From: Emmonsiellopsis sp. PD_33
Taxonomy: Eukaryota > Ascomycota > Eurotiomycetes > Onygenales > Ajellomycetaceae
Direction of reading: 5' to 3'
DNA: 64,000 nucleotides
Assembly (NCBI GenBank): GCA_032988165.1
Contig: JANTQF010000042.1
Location: forward strand, 1-64,000
Shown: in pieces, positions 1-9,373 of the stretch
Position numbering within the stretch: position 1 is the stretch's first letter
Layout: each line of letters begins with the position of its first letter
Notes under the pieces: generated by a model
Databases searched by the model: none
What the model was told of the DNA's origin: nothing
The model's input: the letters and a program-made list of their open reading frames with translations, nothing else
Position numbers and translations under genes: made by a program

Positions 1-111
1 GTGTTGGGGTGTGGGGTTGTGTGGTGAGGGGGTTGGTGAGTGGATGTTGGTGTTGTGGGGTGGGTGAGGGTGGGTGGGGGAGAGGGGTGGAGTTTTTTTT
101 TTTTTTTTTTT
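1..111. repeat. G/T-rich low-complexity tract ending in poly-T
   Basis: The first ~90 bases are almost only G and T on the + strand (runs of TGGGG, GTGGTG), followed by about 20 T's at 92-111. There is no telomere repeat (TTAGGG) and no open frame of interest. It lies just past the 3' end of the minus-strand CRN-like gene. It is probably intergenic simple sequence. Confidence 0.7.
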
Positions 112-285
112 GTTTTTTGGTAGACAGCTAAAAAAAGGGACGGGATGATAGTTAATCAACAAGACGAGAATACTAAGCAGGTCTAAAACATAACAATCTA
201 ACAGAATACCGGGAAAAGAAGGACAGGACAGCTTCAGTCTAAAACACAACATCTAACAGAATGCCAAAAGAAGAACAGGACAGCT

Positions 286-2709
286 TCAGTTTGAGACAGT
301 CTTCGTCTCGTGTTGGCTCTTTGCTTCCTCGTATCGACGCCAAACGGTCTCATTGACGCTTTTTATTGGAAGAGCAATCATCCGATGATCAGGGTAAACG
401 AGCGTGTCGCCCCCACTGCGAGTGTTGAGGTACTTTTCCTCAACATCCTTGCCCTCATAGATGTCATCGGCGCCCAGCAAAAGGAACTCGACGGTAACCT
501 CATACTTCTCAAGGTTCCGGCACCAGTATTTTTTAAAGTGATTAAAAAAAAGGTCGCGGGGGTCCTTGTGAGCTTGCTGGATCGTAATCTGAATTGGTAC
601 CATCCGCGCTTTTTTCTTCGATTTGTCTATGTGCAAAACAAGCGCATCGATCGCGGGGAAGTTGAAGGCTTTGGGCACATATAGCGCTGTGGTTTTTGTC
701 AGGTCGTACGTTGGGAATTGTTCAAACGAGATCTGAGGCATTCTTCCGCTTATGTTCAGGTGGCGTATTCCGGACTGGCAGATGGATAGGATCATGGCTT
801 GTTCGAGAAAGAAGCCGACGACGACTGGATTGGTAATCAGTTGTCCCATCGCGGCAGTACAGTCGTCGATTGAGAACAAGTATGTCCCCAGGAGAGCTAG
901 CTCTTTTGTGACTGCTTCACGCACAATGCCGCAGAGACATCGTCCTTGTTCATTCTCCTCAAAGAAGAACCGATGGTCCACATTGTCAGATGGAACATCT
1001 TTGGGGGTGATTTGTCCGGTGAAGCATGCTTTCACATAATCCTGGTATCTATATATATGTGGTTAGCAAATTATGAAGCAGATGTATGGATTTAACATGT
1101 CGTAGTACCTTAGCCAATTCCATTCTCCAAGAGTTGACTTCATACGCAACACAAAGCGCTGACATCGTCGCACTACTTGGTTGAACTCCTCGCAATCAAA
1201 GTTGACCTTGTTCCCTGCAGTGCAGTTTGTCAACAACAGGGGGTTACACCCTGTATAATCCTCAATTTCCTCCTCAGTGTAGCCTCCAAGAACAATGTCT
1301 TTATGATCCAGCCACCAAGCATCCATCTCCGCCTAGTCAAGAAATGATTAGTGTCTAGGCATGCCATGCAACAACCATGAAGAATTGCAAGAGATGTCAA
1401 CATACCCGGGTGAATCCGCCTAAAACCTTGAGCAGATAGTCATTAGATTGCCGATGGATCGTCTTGTGAAATGAGACGTTATTTGCGGAGGTGCTGAGGA
1501 CACTCTTCACAGCACAACGGCACCCCTCGAGCCAATAGCGGACCTGAGTTTTCTGACGAGCATCATCTTCACCTTCCAGTCCATTCATCTGGTCTATGAC
1601 AAAGGTGACTGAAGGTGACCAGTTTTGCTGAATAAAGGCTTCAATGTCAGCCATCTTTCGTAGTTTGAGGATTTGCTCGACTTTTTCAGGCATGTCAGCC
1701 CAAGCAAACAACAAAGCCACAGTAAGATATCTTGCGGGTTGGCGAAGAAGAACACGGCAATCAGGGAGATATATGACTCGCATTCCCTGTGCTGTGAGAT
1801 AGCAAGTAAGGGTTGCGAGTAGATGGGACTTCCCATATCCGATTGGGCCGTATACCCATAGATCTATAAGGGATGGGTCTCCAACAGTGGTATCAAAAGC
1901 ATCCACGACTTCGGAAAACACTTCACGTCCCGTGTAATGATAGTTCTCCTTCTTCTCGCCCCGAATTGAGAATCTCCTAGGGATCCCCAATCCTAAATAG
2001 GGAAAGGGAAGGTCGGTAGAATGCTTCGGGTCTGAGAGCTTGGCTTTCGCGTCATCTAAGGACTCGTATTTCGTAGTAAAGAGCTCGACTATTTGGCGCC
2101 GTCGTAGCACACAACGCTCAGAAACATGCTCGAGGTCCGGTTGCGTCCGCTGATGAAATTGGACATTCAGTGATACATGCTGCTCTCGCTGCAAGATGCT
2201 CCTGGAAGTTTCCGTCGAATCCTCGGTTTTCTCCTTATCATGCGTGGGCCTTTCATAGGGAACCTGGTCGTACGTTACGTCTGACATGGCGATGTCTTTG
2301 GAGCCGACCATGCTGCCGCTTGATTCCTGGACGTGTGTGCGCTTTTGGATCGGCTGTGATTTAGCTGACGATGAGAGTTGGGATCGCTTAAGGGATCCTA
2401 CATTAAGAGTCAGTAAACGTAGATTACATATTCAAGTTAAAAGAGAGCTCAACTTTTTGCTTCGATGTATTTGTCAGTTTCGCGTAGCAACGCGACGCAC
2501 GATCCAGTTGTCAACCCCAAATCGCGATAGTGTTCGAGCTTGAGAATGCCCGCGACAAGAGTATAGCCATTGATATTCTGAGCTTCGAGGATATCTTGGT
2601 CCCGTCGACCAATTTTATATCCTCCATGCTTCTGGATATAATCAACCAACGCCTTGGCATCCTTCTGGCCACCTAAATCATCGACCTCAGCAGCAACATT
2701 TGAGGCCAT
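286..2709 (-). CDS. Crinkler-type (CRN-like) protein: SAM-like domain, P-loop NTPase, PD-(D/E)XK-like nuclease
   Basis: Four exons: 2709-2454, 2397-1406, 1332-1109 and 1048-286 (2235 nt, 744 aa). Introns are 56, 73 and 60 nt, each GT-AG, and the frame stays open across all junctions, so the gene looks intact. Residues ~10-85 look like a small SAM-type helical domain. Walker A is GPIGYGKS at ~269-276, and Walker B is VTFVIDQM at ~350-357. The C-terminal ~250 residues carry the pattern of the CRN nuclease domain: Glu in FFLEQ (~573), Asp in PAIDA (~625) and QIT (~644). That spacing fits a restriction-endonuclease-like fold. Known of the family: eukaryotic NTPase-nuclease effectors or genome-conflict proteins, some acting in host nuclei. 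There is no obvious secretion signal. Whether it is an effector, an incompatibility factor or an anti-element defence is unknown. It neighbours decayed genes and not housekeeping ones. Confidence 0.8.
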
Positions 2710-3449
2710 GACGACGGCAGGCCAGACTGCTGGAAGAAGCTGAAGGGATAGGAATTTTCGAAGTCGTATGGCGCCTGGTGAATGTAGCTTGTTGGGAGGG
2801 AATGGTTGTCTGGTGAATCTTTTGAGGAAATGCAGTCTGGTGGAAGAAGAAGAAAAAGAAAAAGAAGAAAAAGAGAGAAGAAGTGAAAGAGAAGGAGGAA
2901 AACTGAAAGGTTGATGAAAAGTTTTTTGGGAGGGGGAAAGGGATGATTTTGAACTAAACCCCGGCTGGCGTAGAAATGACGTTAAACTTCTAGAAGCCGT
3001 GGGGTTCCGGAAACTCTAAAACCTTAAATTCACCTCGCCCGTTTACCAGACTCCTGAACATACTAGCCATTTCTTTGCGTTTATTATCAGTTCATTGAAG
3101 AGGTGAGCATTCTACGTCCATGTACATGTATTGCTTCTAGTCTTTTCTTTTGTGTTCGTTCGGCGATTGCGTCTTTGTAAATCTACAAAAACCTGGCATA
3201 AACAGAGCCATTCCACCGCCAAACCATGTCTGGTACGTTACCAACCATCTTCTTTGTTCTCATCACTGGTTATCCTAAAACTATGTTGCCCGAACCTTCC
3301 GATTTACAGCGGTGTTGGGAAGGATTATTAAAACTCTTTATTGGACTGGGGTGCTAAACCCATCCAATAGATGCATAGCTAGAGCCAGAAGTTTCTCCGA
3401 AACTAACATGGATGCTGCGAGGAACCGCTCTAGTGACTAGTTTGTTTTT
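2710..3449. other. Upstream region of CRN-like gene; possible tiny gene fragment
   Basis: Positions 2830-2930 are purine-rich on the + strand, so pyrimidine-rich on the coding strand of the CRN-like gene. That is a common fungal core-promoter feature. On the + strand a short spliced frame can be drawn: ATG at 3226, GTACGT donor at 3233, CAG acceptor at 3309, stop at 3438-3440 (45 aa). It matches nothing I recognise and may be the severed 5' end of a gene whose body is lost. Confidence 0.35.
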
Positions 3450-4196
3450 ATGGGACAGCCAGCTTTGATGCAACTCTCCACTTCTTACTTGTTTGCCCAG
3501 AGCGAGAGAGCACCATCACAGTCAAAATATCCAAGAACTTTGACCCTACGCAGCACATCCATCCTGCTGCCCGCAAACGTTAACAACGCTGCCGTTACCC
3601 CTTATAATCGTCAACACCGTATCAACGCCAACTCCTTCCAGCAAAATACCATTCTTTCATATAATGGTTGGCAGTATGCCGCCTTCTACCATGAAGCCAA
3701 TAAAGATACCATTGACGGGAGCCCGCGTGCGGCGTTCGTAGTGAATATCAGACGACGGCAATCTTCTGAAACATGGGAAACATTAATGTTCAAAGATTAC
3801 GAGCAAACGGCCGATGATGGGCACAATACAATCTCCATCGGGATATGCGAAGGTGATGGGACTGTGCATGTTTCCTTTGATATGCATTGTGATCCGTAAG
3901 CTCGCATATCCGATCTCCTTTCCTTTTTTTTATCTTCTTCTCTTCTAAGTCGATTATCATATGTGCATCAAGATTCTAATTTACAGTCCAGACTCCGATT
4001 CCGAGTCTCCACACCAGGACTGGCAAATAGTCCAGACAATTTTCCATGGTCGGATGAACCGTTCGGGCCTGTATTGGGATAGTTGCCGGGAGTGGGAGAT
4101 GACAGCACATAATCCCAAAACCTCTTCTCGGAGCTTACCTATCCGCGCTTTCTCGGCGTAGGAGGTAATTTACTACTAAGCTATCGCATTGGGCAG
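3450..4196 (+). pseudogene. Decayed BNR/Asp-box repeat protein (BNR_4-like), 5' part
   Basis: Conserved blocks appear in order. They are FDPTQHIHPAARKR (frame 2, ~3533-3580), then after a frame change SYNGWQYAAFY and an R-rich strand (~3655-3770), then HNTISIGICEGDGTVHVSFDMH (~3820-3890). An intron at 3896-3991 restores the frame into DPLRFRVSTPGLANSPDNFPW. These blocks resemble the fungal BNR_4 family of secreted beta-propeller proteins, which includes polysaccharide-active relatives. The copy is broken by the early frame change near 3580, an in-frame TAG at 4080-4082, and frameshifts near 4106 and 4137. It stops after a LLLSYRIGQ-like block at ~4195, so most of the propeller is missing. I saw no convincing signal peptide. 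Confidence 0.65.
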
Positions 4197-4273
4197 TGAG
4201 TTTATTTTCTTACTTCTTCTCCAACTCCTATACATATTCGCCCATCATCCAGCATCCATTATTGTGAAAAAAC

Positions 4274-5919
4274 AGGCAAACTTATCTAGAGCCATTCATC
4301 GCCTGGCTCTCCGACCGATACGGGCGGAGAATAAGCCTGATATTCGGATCCATCCTCTGCCTCATAGGCGTCGCAATATGCACTGCGACAATCAACAACG
4401 GCGCATTCGTAGCTGGAAGACTCTGTCTTGGGATGGGTGGGGCGGTTGTTGGTGCCATTGGACCAGTCTTCATGGCGGAACTGGCCTATCCAAGTCATCG
4501 AGCGACAGCCACTGCATTGTCGAACACAACGTATAGTGCGGGTGCTATCGGCGTGGGCGACGTTTGGATCCTTTCGGTTGACAGATACTTGGTTGGTTTT
4601 GTCACCATTTCCGTTGCCCCCTTTCTACACAAGTTAACTATATCGGGGCAGGTCATGGAGAACCCCCACGATCATCCAAGCACTCCCATCCGTGGCAATA
4701 ATAATCGGCTGCCTCGTCCTCCCCGAGTAAGAAGATCCTCACCCCAAACAAACCCAATCCTTCAAATCAACTCATGTCTAACCACACCCCCAGATCCCCC
4801 CGCTGGCTCGTCAGCGCAAACCAGGAACAAAAAGCCCTCTCAATCCTAAACAAATACCACGGCGCCTCCGACCCCACCGACGCCGTCGTCCAGCACGAAT
4901 TCGCCGAAATAAAAGAAACCATCGAGCTCGAGCTCTCCAGCGCACGCACGCGCTGGTCCACCCTCTTCTCCACCCGCGGCAACCGCTGGCGCAGTCTAAT
5001 CCTCATCGGGTGCGGTGTCTGCAAGCAATGGTCCGGCAACGGCCTAGTCTCCTACTATCTAGGCAGCATGCTGAAATCGGCGGGGATAACGCGGGAAATC
5101 GACACGACGCTGATCACCGCGACGAGCCAGATGTTCAGCTTTGCGTGCTCGTTTGCGTTTGCGTTTTTGCCCGCGCGAGTCGGCAGGAGGCCGTTGTTGC
5201 TGTGGAGTATGGCGCTCATGTGGCTGGTTTTCGCGCTGATTACGGCCACGACGGGGGCGTATGTGGAGACAGGGAGTCGGGGGGCGTCGTATGCTAGTGT
5301 TGCGTTTATTTATTTGTATAGTGGTGTCCATAATTTGGGCTGGACGGGGGCGATGATGGTTTATGGTGCGGTGCTTTGGTTTTGCTTCTAACCCCCTTTT
5401 TTTTTTGGAAGCTAACTAACTAACCCCTGACCCCAAAACGCAACCAGTCGTCGAAATCCTCCCCTATTCAATCCGTGCAAAGGGCATGGCTCTCTTCTGG
5501 CTGCTGACGGGCGCCTGCGGCGCCTTCAACACATACGTCAATCCGCTCGGCATCGAGGCGTTCGCGTGGAAGTTTTATTTCTTCTATGTCGTCTGGATCG
5601 TCGTGCAGTTTGTCGCTGTGTATATATTCTTCATCGAGGTGTGTTCACCCCCCCACCCCCCTTTTCTCCGTCTCAGTTAGCTGCTTCAAAAAGAAAAATG
5701 GGGGCGTATGAGATTCAATAGGGGTGCGGGCATATAGCTAACGATTGGGTTAAATGATAGACCAAAGGGCCCTCGCTCGAGCAGATTGCGCTGCTATTTG
5801 ATGGCAAGGACGCGGTTGTTGGGAAGGTGAATCCGGTTGCGGAGGAGATTTTAAGGTCGAAGGGGGATGGTGAGAAGCGGGTCGAGGTCGAGGCGGGGCG
5901 CGAAGGGAGGAGAGGGTAG
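4274..5919 (+). pseudogene. Decayed MFS sugar transporter, N-terminus missing, one frameshift
   Basis: Sugar-porter signatures are clear: FIAWLSDRYGRRISLIFG near 4301, GRLCLGMGGAVVGAIGP, the SPRWLV loop, a GRRPLLLW loop, and VEILPYSIRAKG near 5450. Introns are 4592-4652, about 4725-4791, 5366-5447 and 5639-5760, and the C-terminal exons to the TAG at 5917-5919 are intact. Two defects are visible. The first ~100 residues (TM1-2) are absent: a stop lies just upstream and the previous sequence belongs to the BNR remnant. There is also a one-base-type frameshift near 4547 between YSAGAI and SAWATFG. It would be a 12-TM proton-sugar symporter of the plasma membrane if whole. Alternative: a sequencing error explains the frameshift, but the missing 5' end remains. 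Confidence 0.75.
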
Positions 5920-6316
5920 AGCATAGCAAGTTGTGATAGATATAGGTATGTAGGAATCGGTGGTTTGGGGTTGATATCGCCCTTATTTTATTCGGCTGGT
6001 TTCTTCAGGGAAAGGCATGGCGCCTCCACGGTATGGTAGGGAGAAAGTGGATACGATTGATGCACCTCAGATGTGTCTCTTGTCACTGCTATGAATTACG
6101 CATTGGGTATTGCCATAAATGCAAATATCAGTAAGTTCATGCCAAAAAAATGAATCTAAGCAAACCAGCCAACCAAGAGAAGAAGAAAAGGCCATTACTC
6201 GTAAAATGCATCCCCCACCCATCCAATTCTAAGGCAAAAAAAAGGCACAAATCCTCTAGCAAGCAGTATATACGACCAGCCAAACATCTATACACCTAAC
6301 CTGATCTCCCCTCACT
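5920..6316. other. Convergent 3' intergenic region
   Basis: About 400 bp between the 3' ends of the MFS pseudogene (+) and the OPT transporter (-). It is A-rich on the + strand and holds no reading frame or repeat that I can support. Confidence 0.6.
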
Positions 6317-8826
6317 TCAAAGATGCGGCACCCCCGCACTAGCCAGCACCAAATTGACAATACTCATAATCCCCTCTCCCAAAATAAGACCCGAGGCAAG
6401 AATAACCACCGTCGATCCTCCGGTCTCTCCATCACCGTCCCCACGTCCATCCTTTGATTCATCACCGCCACCAGCACCAACCGGCAACTCAGTCGCATCA
6501 TCACGACCCGCACCATCCGTCGTGACGAAATATGTACTCTCACTTCTCCAATCCTCCTGAACTAGTTCCTGGCGCTGCTCCTCCTGTTGTTTCTGTTCCC
6601 TTCTCTTCCTCCCCCACCACCAAGCAATAACCCCCCCAATCGCCCTCGCCAACGTAAACGACGGCACATTGTACATCCCCACCGCAACCGCAATGCCACC
6701 AGGAACCCACGCGCGCCACGGGGCGCTTCCCCCCTTCCTACCCGCCACGTTCGCCCCCACGATCCTCACAACAGTGATAACCGCACACAGCATGCCAGCA
6801 ATACTAGCCGTTGGCCAAGCCATCTCTGGTAATCCTTGGCCCGTCACCAGGCGCGCGGTGAATATCCATACGTACGCTGTGGGGACCTGGAACATTGAGC
6901 TAGGTACGTCATACACATTGATATACAGCTTATACACAGCCGTAGAAATCAGCGCGCCAAACAGGCTGCCAATCGCCTGGCCGTAGAACTGCGCCTTGGG
7001 GCTAGCGCCTAGCAAATGGCCCGTTTTTAGATCTTGCATCATATCGCCGGCCTGTAGAGCGCCAGCTTCTGAAACGGCGCCGGCTAGTAAATTCGTGACG
7101 ATTGCGGTACGTCGAGTGTTGCCGGAGGCCGGTGTGGCGAGGGCAAAGATTAGCTGAGTCAGTTTGCTGATGCCGGAAACAGGGTTGAGGTCTGTTTCGC
7201 CGAGGGCGCGCACGCCCATAATGGAGAGGAAGAGGGCGAGGAAGGTGGCGAGGATGGAGAGGGCTGGGGTGATGAGGTTGCCGAAGCTGATGTGCATGCA
7301 GATTACGTTAAGGATGAGTGTGAGGGGGAGGAGGATTAGGACGGTGCGGGTGGAGATTAGTTGGGAGGGTGGGGCGTCGTCGTCGTTGTCGTCGTGGGTG
7401 GGGTTTGGGGAGGGCTGCTGGTGGTGGATAGGGGTGTAGTCGCCTTGGGAGGAGCGGTTGAAAAGGCCACGCCAGGAGTTTTTGAGGACTGCGTTATGTT
7501 GGAGTTTCAGGAATAGGGCTGGTCCGTGGGTGACGATTGGTCGGAGCATCAGCCAGCCCAGGCTTATTATTGAGTCTGCAAGCATAATGGCGAGAGAAAC
7601 CCAGACAATCCAGCCTTTGCTACCGTTTTCCCAATCATCGACAGGGCCAGAGGCCCAGCCTCGATTTTTGGCTAGGGGAGATAGTATTCCCCATCCCAAA
7701 ATCGCCCCTACTAGCATATGCAGGGACGTTGAGGGGCCCATAATAATGCCTTGGCCAACATATGCTGGAGATGGGTTCAGGGTCCATAACCATTGCGTTG
7801 CAAGGGAGAAACCAAAGATTGGAAGATTGCGCAGTTGCGGGATAAAATAGGAGACGAGGGTCTACCCAATTTCGTCAGTAACATGTCAAAAAAATCAATA
7901 TCGGAATGCTCCCTTACATAAACCGCCGAAATCCCAAACGCATACGTCAACAACTTAATCTTTCCCTTCCAATCTTTCCTCCTATCCCTCGCCAGCTCCG
8001 CAGCGGCAATCGACATCGGATTCTCCTCCTGCTCCTCACTAGCCAATAACCTCTCCCTCTCCTCATCCCCTTCACCTCCACTCCCAGAACCACCATCAAC
8101 ACCCTTCCCCTTCTCATCCTGACTCCCACCATGCAACACCCGAATCATCAACGCCGTCGCCGTCCCACTCGGAAACCTCAACTTCTCCCGAATGATAACC
8201 TCCCTCCTCAACGGCACCGCAAACACAACCCCAAACAAACAAACCCCAAGACTCCACACGACCAATTTCCAAAAGCCCAACTTCAACGGCCCACCCTCAC
8301 CCAACCCATCATCCCCACCAGGACCACCACCACCACCAACCTCCCCATCCGCCCCCTCCCTCAGCAAAAACTCCATCGCCGGCACAACCCCGACAAACCC
8401 ACAACCCAACGGCATCGTCCCCACCGCCCCCGCCACCGTCTGAATAAGCACATTCTCAACCGGCGTAAACGGGAACGAAAGGTGGCGCGATAGCGCCCTG
8501 AAGACCGCGAACCCGATGAGCGACGAGGGCATGGCCATTGTGCTCACCCAGCCCGTCTGTAGGCCAAAGTACGTGTTTGAGAAGGCCATTAGGGTGCCGA
8601 TGGCTAGGCCTACGAGGAGGGAGCGGGAGGTGAAGCTTTGCGCGGAGGTGGTGTGTGGGTTGTGGTGGTTGTCGGGGTTGGCATCGTTGTGGTCGTCGTA
8701 GCTGCGCAGCTGTGGCCCTGTGGTCTCTGGTGGGATTGAGGGTTGGGATGGTTTCACGGGGGGGTTGTTGCTGTTACTACTGCCCGGCTGCCCGTGGGCG
8801 TCGGACAGGAGACCTGTCACAGCCAT
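6317..8826 (-). CDS. OPT-family oligopeptide transporter (YGL114W-like)
   Basis: Two exons, 8826-7918 and 7861-6317, with a 56-nt intron whose donor is GTAAGG (2454 nt, 817 aa). The protein has a hydrophilic Pro/Asn/His-rich N-terminus (~1-65), then many hydrophobic segments. These begin at SLLVGLAIGTLMAFSNTYFG, which is typical of TM1 in the OPT superfamily, and continue through TVAGAVGTMPLG and the FPSGTATA motif. A Gly-rich acidic loop (~225-260) and a C-terminal loop rich in Lys/Arg/Gln before the last TM are low-complexity insertions. Length and motif order fit the YSL/OPT branch, which moves small peptides or peptide-metal complexes by proton symport. The substrate cannot be read from sequence. 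The gene is in tandem with RAV1 upstream (547 bp apart) and convergent with the MFS remnant. Sure of family, not of substrate. Confidence 0.9.
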
Positions 8827-9373
8827 TTTGGGATTTGGAGATAAGATAGGCTTATCGGGAGCAGGCGGTGGCCGTGGTTGGGGTTGGGTGTTATGGGAAT
8901 CCTACAGGCCGTGTATCCAGCATGATGGTATCCAGCTGGAATATATAGACCGAGCGGAGGTTCAGGCAAGAAAAAGGGGGATTTTGTTGCTGATATATTT
9001 CCTTCTGGATAGATGTTGAGAGAAGATGGATGACTAATTGTCCAATCGCGTCATGCGCTAGTGACGTAATGGCGCAGACGACAAATCACATGATATCACC
9101 ACCTTGGACGACGGTTGAAGAAATAGGGAGTAGAAATACTAGAAATAACATCCAGAATGGCTTTGGATAAGGCTAGTATACACGTATGCCTCCGCTCTAA
9201 CTATCCTGTACAATCCCCCTACCAAGCAATGCCTAAACAAACAGTAGATTACCAACGAACCAGCGTATGTATATCCATAGTATGGCTGAGAAACCCCCCT
9301 TATCCCCCATTGTTTCGATGCGCCTGTAATTCAAACCAAAAGCCCAAAAGAAAAAGAAGGGTGACTATTTCGA
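8827..9373. promoter_or_regulatory. OPT promoter region / RAV1 3' flank
   Basis: 547 bp between the RAV1 stop and the OPT start on the same strand. It contains GTGACGTAAT at ~9060, a CRE/AP-1-like word. No gene is seen here. The promoter role is inferred from position only. Confidence 0.35.

Noticed and set aside
1..111. Telomere or subtelomere repeat
   Set aside because: The G/T-rich sequence is irregular and lacks TTAGGG units.
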